Source: an uncultured Clostridia bacterium
GTDB lineage: Bacteria > Bacillota > Clostridia > Oscillospirales > Acutalibacteraceae
Length of the DNA stretch: 34,468 bases
Direction: 5' to 3'
Assembly: GCA_946186245.1 (NCBI GenBank)
Contig: CAMHMN010000027.1
Location: 1-34,468, forward strand
Shown here: one piece after another, positions 1 to 7,284 of the stretch
How positions within the stretch are numbered: position 1 is the first letter of the stretch
How the letters are laid out: each line of letters begins with the position of its first letter
Position numbers and translations under genes: made by a program
The notes under the pieces: model-generated
Database searches by the model: none
Seen by the model: only the letters and a program-made list of their open reading frames with translations
What the model was told of the DNA's origin: nothing

Positions 1-136
1 CGCCGCTGACCAGCTGCCATCCCCGCTCCGACATGCGGTCGTATTCCTTCGCCTCGAATTCATAATCCCAAGCGGCGAACATTTTGAAGGTTCTTTTTGT
101 TTTCTTTGTATTTTTGATATTTTTCATATTTTTCAT
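1..136 (-). CDS. DUF2812-like protein, N-terminal fragment (cut by window edge)
   Basis: Only the first 45 or so codons are inside the window. The fragment begins with a Lys/Asn/Thr-rich stretch and then reads KMFAAWDYEFEAKEYDRMSE followed by RGWQLVSG. This matches the start of the neighbouring DUF2812 protein (MSWEFDAAVDDLNKMSEQGWQI), so the two are tandem paralogs. The ATG at 136 was chosen because GGGAG lies nine bases upstream; an ATG five bases before it runs straight into a stop. It is the last visible gene of the PadR-led operon. The rest of the protein, presumably including membrane helices, is outside the window. Confidence 0.75.
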   Translation of the reverse strand, partial: MKNMKNIKNTKKTKRTFKMFAAWDYEFEAKEYDRMSERGWQLVSG

Positions 137-151
137 AACATACAACTCCCT

Positions 152-796
152 TTATATCACGCCAAAGAAATTCAGCAGAATACTGCCCATAGAAATAATG
201 ATGACTGCAATAGAAACCGCCACGTACGCAAAATAATGAAACCGGCGCGGTTTTTTACCCTTTTCCATGCGTCGAACTGAAATATACCACCGCAAAAACA
301 TATAGGCTGCGATTCCCAGCAGAATCGGCGTCCATATTTCCACCGAGGCGAGATCCTCCGAATGGCTGAAAAACCAGTCCCGCGCAAGTGAAAAGATCAT
401 ATAAGGAATGATGATGGCATACATAATCAGCACCGCGCCGACAAACCGCCGGGAACGCCTGAGCATTTCCTTTTTCGACCGGTCGTCGGTATAGATCAGA
501 TACGCGTCCTCCGGCTGTCCCGGAATACAGGGCTTTGCAAATATTTTCCATTCCTGCGTGCTTGACCTGACCCACAGCCAGCCCGAATCCAGGAAGGCTT
601 CGGAATAACGGACCGGGTCGGAAATATTCTCCGCATAGTCAATCTGATACCGGTATCTCACATCCGGATCATATACATAGGTTTGACTGAACCGGCTGAA
701 TTCTGTAATCTGCCAGCCCTGCTCAGACATTTTATTCAGATCATCGACTGCCGCGTCAAACTCCCAGCTCATGTAAACGCTGTGTCGTTTTTTCAT
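152..796 (-). CDS. DUF2812 domain membrane protein
   Basis: This 214-residue protein has an N-terminal soluble DUF2812-type region (about residues 1-115: a WEFDAAVDDLNKMSEQGWQI segment, then aromatic-rich strands containing YRYQIDY and SGWLWVRSS). Three hydrophobic segments follow, near residues 122-140, 155-170 and 190-212, so it is a membrane protein with a cytoplasmic head. DUF2812 proteins are frequently encoded beside PadR regulators in Firmicutes and their function is unknown. The ATG at 796 has CGGAGAAAAC directly before it. An upstream in-frame ATG at 823 is possible but its GGAG lies 11 bases away. The gene sits third in the operon PadR - DUF6440 - DUF2812 - DUF2812. A role in envelope or transport control is a guess from the PadR context only. 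Confidence 0.8.
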   Translation of the reverse strand: MKKRHSVYMSWEFDAAVDDLNKMSEQGWQITEFSRFSQTYVYDPDVRYRYQIDYAENISDPVRYSEAFLDSGWLWVRSSTQEWKIFAKPCIPGQPEDAYLIYTDDRSKKEMLRRSRRFVGAVLIMYAIIIPYMIFSLARDWFFSHSEDLASVEIWTPILLGIAAYMFLRWYISVRRMEKGKKPRRFHYFAYVAVSIAVIIISMGSILLNFFGVI

Positions 797-855
797 GTTT
801 TCTCCGAATGAATTCTTCTCCATACTCTTTTCAGCTCCATGAATCGAATACTCAT

Positions 856-1038
856 TTACACCTTACTTATAACCGGCTTGCCGTCCGCGTCAACCATCAC
901 GGTCAGTCCGCCGGAATAGCCGTCTCTGCGGTAAATATAATTGACGCCGGTTTCCTTGTCCACCCAGATTTCAATAGCAGAACCGAGTGTCACCTTCTGG
1001 ACATAAACAATTTCAAATCTGTTTACCTGCTGTGCCAT
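856..1038 (-). CDS. DUF6440-like small protein
   Basis: A 60-residue protein without signal peptide or membrane helix. It contains the segments NRFEIVYVQK, IWVDKETGVNY, YIYRRDGYSGGLTVMVDADG and KPVI, which resemble the DUF6440 family of small Firmicutes proteins (a short beta-rich fold; function unknown). The ATG at 1038 has AAAGGAG nine bases upstream; a TTG at 1044 would be too close to that site. It lies 21 bases after the PadR gene, so the two are almost certainly co-transcribed. The Asp-Lys-Glu-Thr-Gly-Val core is the recognisable element. No function can be assigned from the sequence. Confidence 0.75.
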   Translation of the reverse strand: MAQQVNRFEIVYVQKVTLGSAIEIWVDKETGVNYIYRRDGYSGGLTVMVDADGKPVISKV

Positions 1039-1059
1039 TCTCAAAAACTCCTTTCAATT

Positions 1060-1389
1060 TTACGCGTTGTCCGTTTGTTCGATGATTTTTTTCGCGCTCT
1101 CGGAAAGCTCCGAAATGCGGTGGTATTCCTCAAGGAACACCCTTCTTCCCTCCTCGGTCAGGCGGTACATTCGCCGTCGCTCTCCGCCGATTTCGGGGCG
1201 TTCGATGATCCAGCCCTTCTTGAGCATATTGCCCGTCGCGCCGTACATCGTGCCGGAGCCGATCTTCACCCTGCCGCCGGAAAGCTGTTCGGTCATCTGC
1301 ATGATGCCGTAGCCGTGGTTGTCGCCGCCGTAAAGACACAGCAGAATGTAAAAATAGCTCTCGGTCAGCGGTTCGGTCTGTCTGCCCAT
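1060..1389 (-). CDS. PadR family transcriptional regulator
   Basis: A 109-residue winged-helix protein, the size of short (subfamily 2) PadR proteins. The N-terminal half reads TESYFYILLCLYGGDNHGYG, IMQMTEQLSGGRVKIGSGTMY and GATGNMLKKGWI, followed by the wing (GGERRRMYRLTEEGRRVFLEE) and a dimerisation helix. PadR proteins are normally repressors of their own operon and of transporter or membrane genes, often relieved by small molecules. The ATG at 1389 is preceded by GGGAGAGG at a five-base spacing. It is the first gene of the operon and is transcribed from a strong promoter about 100 bases upstream that is overlapped by inverted repeats, consistent with autoregulation. Confidence 0.92.
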   Translation of the reverse strand: MGRQTEPLTESYFYILLCLYGGDNHGYGIMQMTEQLSGGRVKIGSGTMYGATGNMLKKGWIIERPEIGGERRRMYRLTEEGRRVFLEEYHRISELSESAKKIIEQTDNA

Positions 1390-1419
1390 CTCATCCTCTC
1401 CCTTATTCAGAATTTCTCG

Positions 1420-1479
1420 TCAGTCGATATATCGCCGCTCAATATGTTGTCGCTCGATGTGTTGTCGCTCGGTATATTG
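1420..1479 (-). repeat. Four imperfect 15-bp tandem repeats in the PadR leader
   Basis: Read on the minus strand, four consecutive 15-mers occur: CAATATACCGAGCGA, CAACACATCGAGCGA, CAACATATTGAGCGG and CGATATATCGACTGA. They fill the untranslated leader between the predicted transcription start (near 1485) and the PadR ribosome binding site. The first three keep a GAGCG core at exact 15-base spacing. They could be additional PadR operator half-sites downstream of the start. Confidence 0.8.
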
Positions 1480-1484
1480 CCTTA

Positions 1485-1525
1485 CGACATAAATATATCA
1501 TAGAATATGTCGCCTGTCAACATAT
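1485..1525. promoter_or_regulatory. Candidate PadR operator (two overlapping inverted repeats)
   Basis: Two inverted repeats cover the promoter. One is CGACATA-N14-TATGTCG (1485-1512), spanning the -10. The other is ATATGT-N9-ACATAT (1505-1525), spanning the -35. The second resembles the ATGT-N8-ACAT pattern known for PadR proteins, with one extra base in the spacer. Binding here would block RNA polymerase, so negative autoregulation is the natural inference. Confidence 0.6.
1492..1520 (-). promoter_or_regulatory. Sigma-A type promoter of the PadR operon
   Basis: On the minus strand TTGACA (1515-1520) is separated by 17 bases from TATATT (1492-1497). Spacing and -35 are consensus. The next minus-strand gene is padR at 1389. 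Confidence 0.85.
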
Positions 1526-1579
1526 CGGCATACGGATTTACAAATTGTTAATATTTTTTGCTTGTGTATCCTTTTCAAC

Positions 1580-1634
1580 AAAAAAGAGACTTGCACAACC
1601 CGGGACATGAAAACATCCCAAGTGTGCAAGTCTC
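1580..1634 (-). terminator. Rho-independent terminator of the collagen-like gene
   Basis: A perfect 12-bp stem GAGACTTGCACA/TGTGCAAGTCTC (1586-1597 with 1623-1634) is followed on the minus strand by TTTTTT. It lies about 40 bases after the stop of the collagen-like gene. Confidence 0.92.
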
Positions 1635-1676
1635 ATATTTTAATTCATCCCCTGACGCGAAAGTCAGAGACAGTCG

Positions 1677-3104
1677 TCAGTTCAACTGAACAACGGTAAG
1701 ATGGGAAGTGGTGTCTTCCCGCGGAGCCTCCGCAGGCATAACAGCGTTGTCCGATTCGTCATCGGGATAACGCAGCGTCAGCACGGTGTCTTCCTGCTGG
1801 GTGGTGACAATGGTCATTCCAATGATCTGGGAACCGCCGGAAGGACGTCCCGCGATGGAATAGACCTGCGTTTGGCCGTTCAGCGTAAGCCCCAGCTTGG
1901 GTGTCTGGATGGTGGTCACGCAGAACATCACCAGATAGCTGCCAATGTCGGCAAGATTAAAGGATGTTTCGCTGATTCTGGTTATTCCGCCGCTAGCCGC
2001 TCCGTCCTCCGGCAGCGGGAAATCCTCTCCCGGCTGGAGAACTTTATACTCCTCCGAATCATCTGTACGGAAGAAATCGGCAAAACTCAGAACACCGCCC
2101 GGTTCACCCTGTGGACCCTGAGGACCTTCCGGACCTGTCGGACCTGTCGGACCCTGTGGACCTTCCGGACCCGTGGGACCTTCCGGACCTTCCGGACCCG
2201 TCGGACCAACCGGGCCCTGAGGACCTTCCGGACCCGTGGGACCTGCCGGACCCTGTGGACCTTCGGGACCTGTGGGGCCTGCCGGACCTTGCGGGCCTTC
2301 CGGACCTGTGGGGCCTTCCGGACCTGTGGGGCCTTCCGGACCTGTGGGGCCTGCCGGACCTTGCTCACCCTGGGGACCTTCCGGACCCGTGGGACCAGCC
2401 GGACCTTGCTCACCCTGGGGACCTTCCGGACCTGTGGGACCTGTCGGCCCCTGAGGACCTTCCGGACCCGTGGGACCTGCCGGACCAACCGGGCCCTGCG
2501 GGCCTTCCAGACCTGTGGGGCCTGCCGGACCTTGCTCACCCTGGGGACCTTCCGGACCTGTAGGACCTACCGGGCCCTGCTCACCCTGGGGACCTTCCGG
2601 ACCCGTGGGACCTGCCGGACCAACCGGGCCCTGCGGGCCTTCCGGACCTGTGGGGCCTGTCGGACCCTGTGGACCTTCGGGACCTTCCGGACCTGTCGGA
2701 CCAACCGGACCCTGCGGGCCTTCCGGACCTGTGGGACCTGCCGGACCCTGCTCACCCTGGGGACCTTCGGGACCTGTGGGACCTGCCGGACCCTGTGGAC
2801 CTTCGGGGCCTGTGGGGCCTGCCGGACCAACCGGACCCTGTGGACCTTCGGGACCTGTGGGGCCTGCCGGGCCCTGTTCCCCCTGAGGACCCTGGGGACC
2901 GAACGGACCCTGCGGGCCGCGCGGTCCTATCGGACCTCTTGGACCCATCGGACCGGGAGGTCCGGGAGGACCCGGCACAGGGTAAGGAGGCCTAGGGCAG
3001 CAGCCGCAGCTTCTCTGGACCACGGTCTGTTCTCCTTCGGCATTCCTGTCACTGTCGGAAGAATAATTCACATACTCTCTGCCGGTATAATATCGTCTTC
3101 TCAT
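1677..3104 (-). CDS. Collagen-like Gly-X-Y repeat protein with BclA-like C-terminal domain
   Basis: The protein has 475 residues in three parts. Residues 1-44 are an N-terminal region with a Cys cluster ([10 protein letters not shown]) and no signal peptide. Residues 45-336 are about 97 uninterrupted Gly-X-Y triplets built from [18 protein letters not shown] and GEQ variants. Residues 337-475 are a beta-rich domain with [21 protein letters not shown] and LTLRYPDD segments, like the trimeric jelly-roll tip of BclA-type exosporium glycoproteins. Such proteins form collagen triple helices nucleated by the C-terminal domain. Lack of a secretion signal plus an N-terminal Cys-rich segment fits a spore-surface protein deposited from the mother cell, but that is inference. 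The ribosome binding site AAAGGAG is unusually far (about 14 bases) from the ATG at 3104; no other in-frame start fits. Confidence 0.88.
   Translation of the reverse strand: MRRRYYTGREYVNYSSDSDRNAEGEQTVVQRSCGCCPRPPYPVPGPPGPPGPMGPRGPIGPRGPQGPFGPQGPQGEQGPAGPTGPEGPQGPVGPAGPTGPEGPQGPAGPTGPEGPQGEQGPAGPTGPEGPQGPVGPTGPEGPEGPQGPTGPTGPEGPQGPVGPAGPTGPEGPQGEQGPVGPTGPEGPQGEQGPAGPTGLEGPQGPVGPAGPTGPEGPQGPTGPTGPEGPQGEQGPAGPTGPEGPQGEQGPAGPTGPEGPTGPEGPTGPEGPQGPAGPTGPEGPQGPAGPTGPEGPQGPVGPTGPEGPEGPTGPEGPQGPTGPTGPEGPQGPQGEPGGVLSFADFFRTDDSEEYKVLQPGEDFPLPEDGAASGGITRISETSFNLADIGSYLVMFCVTTIQTPKLGLTLNGQTQVYSIAGRPSGGSQIIGMTIVTTQQEDTVLTLRYPDDESDNAVMPAEAPREDTTSHLTVVQLN
2097..2972 (-). repeat. Collagen-type coding repeat
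   Basis: This stretch encodes the Gly-X-Y tract and consists of 9-bp units combined into longer modules (mostly [12 protein letters not shown] and [12 protein letters not shown] types). Near-identical copies differ mainly at third codon positions, as expected for slippage or recombination followed by drift. Copy number is likely to vary between strains and may be mis-assembled from short reads. Confidence 0.9.
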
Positions 3105-3306
3105 AAGATTCTTTCAACACTCCTTTGATTTGATATTCTATGTACTACATACTATTCAGACAGAATCAAAGAAGTGAGTATCTTCATCCGATACACCGGG
3201 AATCCATTCTATCCTCGCACGCTCTCGCCAAATGAAATCCGTACAGGACGCGCGTTTTTTTGTGATGAATTTATATTACGCCATGCAAGATTTGTCGATT
3301 TAGCTA

Positions 3307-3335
3307 TTGAATTCAATGTGTTCATCAATTATAAT
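3307..3335 (+). promoter_or_regulatory. Promoter of the galactose operon
   Basis: TTGAAT (3307-3312), a 17-base spacer and a perfect TATAAT (3330-3335) lie 30 bases upstream of the galK start. No obvious operator palindrome was seen beside it. Confidence 0.8.
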
Positions 3336-3365
3336 ATAATTATAATTGAGATGGGAGGAATTTAT

Positions 3366-4523
3366 GTGCACATTTTATCAGGCAGTGACTTTCTCGCGGT
3401 GTTCGGAAGGCGGCATTCGCTGCACTGCTTTGCCCCCGGAAGGGTCAATCTGATCGGCGACCACACCGATTACAACGGCGGCCGTGTCTTCCCCTGCGCC
3501 ATTAATCTGGGAATCGAATGCATGGCGGCACCTCGCAGCGACGGACGATTCGGCTTTTATTCCGCCAATTTTCCAAAAGCCGGCGTGTCGGAGCGTTCGC
3601 TGAACGAGCCTGTGCGAAGCGGCGGCTGGTCGGACTATCCGATGGCTGTGATCCGCACATTCAGCCGCTTCGGGTATGTGCCTCCATCGGGTGCGGATTT
3701 CCTCTTCAAGGGCAATCTCCCCGACGGCGCGGGGCTTTCCTCCTCGGCGGCGCTGGAAGTGCTTACCGGAAGCGTTCTCTGCGGGTTGTGGAATTGGTCG
3801 GTCACGCCCCAGCAGAATGCCGTTCTGGGACAATTCGCCGAGAATCGCTTCATCGGCGTGAACTGCGGCATAATGGATCAGTTCGCCAGTGCGATGGGAC
3901 GGAAGGGGCACGCCCTTCTGCTGGACACATACACCCTTGATCTGGAATACGCCCCTATTGATTCGAGCCGCGCGTCGGTGGTGATCGTCAATACGGGGGT
4001 AAAGCATTCGCTTGCCTCCTCCGCCTATAACACCCGACGCAGGGAATGCGAAACCGCGCTTGCCAATCTCTGCGAACGCAGGAAGATTCCTTCACTCTGT
4101 TCGCTTCGAAAGGAGGAATTCGCGGCGCTGTCGGACAGCATTTCCGACGAAACCTGCCGCAGGCGCGCACGGCACGCGGTCAGCGAGAATTCCCGCACCA
4201 TAGCAGCGGCGGACGCTCTCCGGAAGGGCGATATCGCGCAATTCGGCGCCCTGATGAATGAATCGCATCTCTCGCTCAGGGACGATTACGAAGTGTCCTG
4301 CGACGAGCTGGATTTCCTCGCCTCGTGCGCTTGGGAACTGCCCTATGTCTACGGCGCGAGAATGACCGGCGGCGGCTTCGGCGGCTGCACCGTAAATCTG
4401 GTGAAGCACGGGAATGAAGGCGATTTTGCCGCCTGCATCAAGGACGCGTACAGAAAGAAATTCGGCATAGAATGCGCCGTGTACAACGTCATTCCGGGCG
4501 AAGGCGCGGGAATTCTTCAATGA
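3366..4523 (+). CDS. galK: Galactokinase
   Basis: This is a 385-residue GHMP-family kinase that phosphorylates galactose at C1, the first phosphorylation step of the Leloir pathway in the cytoplasm. The galactokinase signature APGRVNLIGDHTDYNGG is at residues 23-39. The ATP-binding motif PDGAGLSSSAALE is near 119-131, the catalytic Asp is in GIMDQF (Asp171), and the third GHMP motif TGGGFGGC is near 334-341. The open frame extends upstream to 3174, but the GTG at 3366 was chosen: GGGAGG sits seven bases before it, the promoter lies just upstream, and the protein then has normal family length. The longer version would include a non-conserved, AT-rich leader. It heads the operon with a flavin reductase-like gene and galT; no epimerase (galE) or transporter is in the window. 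Confidence 0.95.
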   Translation: MHILSGSDFLAVFGRRHSLHCFAPGRVNLIGDHTDYNGGRVFPCAINLGIECMAAPRSDGRFGFYSANFPKAGVSERSLNEPVRSGGWSDYPMAVIRTFSRFGYVPPSGADFLFKGNLPDGAGLSSSAALEVLTGSVLCGLWNWSVTPQQNAVLGQFAENRFIGVNCGIMDQFASAMGRKGHALLLDTYTLDLEYAPIDSSRASVVIVNTGVKHSLASSAYNTRRRECETALANLCERRKIPSLCSLRKEEFAALSDSISDETCRRRARHAVSENSRTIAAADALRKGDIAQFGALMNESHLSLRDDYEVSCDELDFLASCAWELPYVYGARMTGGGFGGCTVNLVKHGNEGDFAACIKDAYRKKFGIECAVYNVIPGEGAGILQ

Positions 4524-4551
4524 TACAGATTGACTTGGGAGATGAATTCAA

Positions 4552-5088
4552 TTGAGCAGAATCTTGGTATTATCGGGCAGTCCCCGCAGGGACGGAAACA
4601 CGGACCGGCTGGTGGATTCCTTTGTGAAAGGCGTCTCTCCGGGCAACGAGGTGGAAGTCATTCATGTCTGCGATTACAGCATTCACCCCTGTATCGGCTG
4701 CAACACCTGTTTTTCCAGGGAAGGCAACAAATGCTTCCGCGATGACGATATGACGCTTGTTTACGACAGGCTTGGCAAGGCGGATATCGTGATCATCGCC
4801 TCGCCGGTTTACTTTTACGGCATCAGCGCGCAATTGAAGGCAGTGGTTGACCGGCTTCATACCCCCATGCGAAACAGCTTTCCCATACAGAAGCTGGGGC
4901 TGATTCTGGTCGGCGCTGCGGAACTGCCGGAACTCTTCGACTCTATTCTCACGCAGTACCGTCTTATACTGAAATTCTTCTCGCTTGAGGACGGGGGAAC
5001 GGTTCTGGCGCGCGGGGCGAGGGAAAAAGGATCCGTCACCGACGATGATCTGAAAAAGGCATATCAACTTGGGCAATCAATACAATAA
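4552..5088 (+). CDS. Flavodoxin-family NAD(P)H-dependent FMN reductase/oxidoreductase
   Basis: A 178-residue flavodoxin-fold protein. The FMN phosphate loop is LVLSGSPRRDGNTDRL at the N-terminus. A Cys cluster C-x2-C-x2-C (Cys47, 50, 53, with Cys61 following) precedes DDDM, and ASPVYFYGISAQLKAVVDR is the second flavin-contact segment. This is the pattern of the NADPH-dependent FMN reductase / iron-sulfur flavoprotein-like family, which moves electrons to small acceptors or stress compounds. The start is a TTG at 4552 preceded by GGGAG; an ATG ten bases upstream is in another frame. It lies between galK and galT with gaps of 28 and 14 bases, so it is co-transcribed, but no step of galactose catabolism needs such an enzyme. 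Its substrate is unknown. Confidence 0.85.
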   Translation: MSRILVLSGSPRRDGNTDRLVDSFVKGVSPGNEVEVIHVCDYSIHPCIGCNTCFSREGNKCFRDDDMTLVYDRLGKADIVIIASPVYFYGISAQLKAVVDRLHTPMRNSFPIQKLGLILVGAAELPELFDSILTQYRLILKFFSLEDGGTVLARGAREKGSVTDDDLKKAYQLGQSIQ

Positions 5089-5102
5089 ACGGAGGTATAT
5101 TA

Positions 5103-6590
5103 ATGCTGTACGAATTGATAGATCAACTTATTGCATACGCTCTGGAGAAAAAACTGATCGAGCCTTGCGAAAAGGTGTATTCCAGAAATATGCTGCTTGC
5201 CCTGATGGGCGAGGACAGCTACGAGGCTTCAAAGCAGGGCGAGCAACGGGAACTGTGCGACATTCTGGGCGGACTGTGCGACATTGCCGCGCAGAAAGGA
5301 TTGATCGCTGATTCCACCGAGAACAGGGATATCTTCGACGCAAAACTGATGAACTGTGTCATGCCCCGGCCTTCACAGGTGATCAGGGAATTCAGTGAGC
5401 TTTACAGGAATTCGCCAGCGGAAGCGACCGATCGCTTCTATACATTCAGCTGCGACACCAATTACATCCGCCGTGACCGCATCGCCCGCGACCGCAAGTG
5501 GAAATTCGACAGTCCCTACGGTGAGCTGGACATCACCATCAATCTCTCCAAGCCGGAAAAAGACCCCCGCGACATCGCCGCCGCAGGCAAGAACAAATCC
5601 ACCTCCTACCCCCTCTGTCAGCTCTGTCTGGAGAACGAAGGCTACGCCGGCAGAATAGGTCATCCCGGCCGGTCGAATCACCGCATCATTCCCATTACAC
5701 TCGGCGGAGAGGACTGGTTCTTCCAGTATTCGCCCTATGTCTACTACAACGAACACTGCATCGTCTTCAACAGCCGGCACATTCCCATGAAGATCGATGA
5801 AAGGGCTTTTGCGCGGCTGCTTGACTTCGTGCGGCAGTTTCCCCATTACTTTGTCGGTTCCAACGCCGACTTGCCGATCGTGGGCGGCTCCATTCTGAGT
5901 CACGACCATTTCCAGGGAGGACGGTACACCTTCGCGATGGAAAAGGCGGCAATCGAAACGCCCTTCGTCATAAACGGATATCCCGACGTGACAGCCGGCA
6001 TCGTGAAATGGCCGCTGTCGGTCATTCGTCTGACAAGCGCCGATCCGGAACGGCTCACGGAATTGTCCACCCATATTCTCACCCAATGGAGAGCCTACAC
6101 CGACCCCGAAGCGATGATCTTCGCCGAAACGGACGGGATTCCGCACAACACCATTACCCCGATTGCCCGGCGCAGAGGGAAGGATTACGAAATCGACCTC
6201 TGCCTGCGCAACAATCTCACCACCGACGAGCACCCGATGGGGCTGTATCATCCGCACGCCGAATGGCACCACATCAAGAAGGAAAACATCGGCCTGATCG
6301 AGGTCATGGGACTTGCCGTGCTGCCGTCCCGACTGCAAAAGGAACTGGCCCTTCTGGAAGAATTCATTATCGAGGGCAAAGATATCGCCGCCGATGAACA
6401 GATCGCCAAGCACGCCGAGTGGGCAGCTTCCTTCGCGCCGCTGCTCAAGGGGCGTTCCCGCGAGCTTGTCCGCACCGTGCTGGAGGAAGAAGTCGGCCGT
6501 GTATTCACCCATGTGCTGGAAGACGCGGGCGTATTCAAGCGCGACGAGGAAGGAAAGGCGGCCTTCCTGCGGTTCATTGACGTGCTGTGA
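5103..6590 (+). CDS. galT: UDP-glucose--hexose-1-phosphate uridylyltransferase (class II GalT)
   Basis: The 495-residue length and sequence fit the class II GalT of Firmicutes, which is longer than the E. coli type. It transfers UMP from UDP-glucose to galactose-1-phosphate. The active-site HxHxQ motif is SHDHFQGG (His267, His269, Gln271), His269 being the expected nucleophile by analogy with class I enzymes. A zinc-type C-x2-C pair is in LCQLCLENEGY. The family segment LYHPHAEWHHIKKENIGLIE follows near 381-400. The ATG at 5103 has GGAGG seven bases upstream. It is the last gene of the galactose operon, closed by a terminator about 40 bases downstream. Confidence 0.95.
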   Translation: MLYELIDQLIAYALEKKLIEPCEKVYSRNMLLALMGEDSYEASKQGEQRELCDILGGLCDIAAQKGLIADSTENRDIFDAKLMNCVMPRPSQVIREFSELYRNSPAEATDRFYTFSCDTNYIRRDRIARDRKWKFDSPYGELDITINLSKPEKDPRDIAAAGKNKSTSYPLCQLCLENEGYAGRIGHPGRSNHRIIPITLGGEDWFFQYSPYVYYNEHCIVFNSRHIPMKIDERAFARLLDFVRQFPHYFVGSNADLPIVGGSILSHDHFQGGRYTFAMEKAAIETPFVINGYPDVTAGIVKWPLSVIRLTSADPERLTELSTHILTQWRAYTDPEAMIFAETDGIPHNTITPIARRRGKDYEIDLCLRNNLTTDEHPMGLYHPHAEWHHIKKENIGLIEVMGLAVLPSRLQKELALLEEFIIEGKDIAADEQIAKHAEWAASFAPLLKGRSRELVRTVLEEEVGRVFTHVLEDAGVFKRDEEGKAAFLRFIDVL

Positions 6591-6626
6591 GGGTTCGGTT
6601 GATAACAGAAACGGAATTTTTTTAAA

Positions 6627-6667
6627 GAAGCAGGCGGCAGATCAAATGAACTGCCCCTGCTTTTTTG
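6627..6667 (+). terminator. Terminator of the galactose operon
   Basis: AAGCAGGCGGCAG (6628-6640) pairs with CTGCCCCTGCTT (6651-6662), with one C-C mismatch, and is followed by a run of T residues. It lies about 40 bases after the galT stop. Confidence 0.88.
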
Positions 6668-6747
6668 TAAAAAAAAGAAAAATTTTGAAAAGCGCGATGA
6701 TTTCATAACGCGTCATTTGTTTATATAGTGTAAGGAGGACGAAATCC

Positions 6748-7284
6748 ATGACAAATGACGAAGCAGTAAAAAAATTCAGCGATCTTGTCTTTGTGCTGGC
6801 CAAGGCACGCACACGGCAGCTTTCGGACGCGGAGGACGTGTATCAGGAGGTCTTTTGCCGTTACATAGACAAAAAGCCGAAATTCCGCGACGACGACCAC
6901 GCGCAGGCGTGGTTCATCAAGGTGACCGTCAACACCGCCAAAAATTTGTATTCCCGGTACGAATTTCTCAAACGCGCCGACGTGGAGGAAAGCGATCTGG
7001 AAAACATCATTTCCGACGAGGATTTTCTGAGCAAGGTAGAGGAACGGGACAGTCTTGACGGCATTCTCAGTCTGCTGCCGGAGGATTACCGCACGGTGCT
7101 TGTCCTGCGGTTCTATTTCGGCTACAGCAGCGACGAAATCGCTTCCCTGCTAGGCAAGAGCAGGGCAAGCGTCAACAGCCTGATGCAGCGGGCGAAAAGC
7201 AGGTGCGCCGAAGTCATGGCGAAAACGGACACGGGGAACAAATCGAACAACACGGACAGAAAGGGTGATAAGCGTGACCGATAA
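6748..7284 (+). CDS. RNA polymerase sigma factor, ECF type (sigma-70 family)
   Basis: A 178-residue two-domain sigma factor. Region 2 contains LSDAEDVYQEVFCRYIDKKP and AWFIKVTVNTAKNLYSR (residues about 29-70). Region 4 contains LPEDYRTVLVLRFYFGYSSD and EIASLLGKSRASVNSLMQRA (about 110-150), the helix-turn-helix that reads the -35 element. No domain 1 or 3 is present, as is usual for ECF sigma factors. The start ATG follows GGAGG at nine bases. The gene overlaps the next one by 11 bases, which suggests translational coupling with a partner anti-sigma factor. The region just upstream carries CGTC, a common ECF -10 core, so autoregulation is possible but unproven. Confidence 0.92.
   Translation: MTNDEAVKKFSDLVFVLAKARTRQLSDAEDVYQEVFCRYIDKKPKFRDDDHAQAWFIKVTVNTAKNLYSRYEFLKRADVEESDLENIISDEDFLSKVEERDSLDGILSLLPEDYRTVLVLRFYFGYSSDEIASLLGKSRASVNSLMQRAKSRCAEVMAKTDTGNKSNNTDRKGDKRDR

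Noticed and set aside
2097..2972. Repeat region considered as a CRISPR array or satellite
   Set aside because: The periodicity is 9 bp in frame with Gly-X-Y codons and there are no unique spacers.
1701..3128. A 475-codon open frame on the plus strand opposite the collagen-like gene, and several shorter frames there
   Set aside because: They are by-products of the GC-rich 9-bp repeats: the translation is monotonous Arg/Thr/Cys, with no ribosome site, and stops are simply absent from the repeat complement.
3174..3365. Upstream extension of galactokinase to 3174
   Set aside because: The added 64 residues are not galactokinase-like, lie across the promoter, and the GTG at 3366 has an ideal ribosome site.
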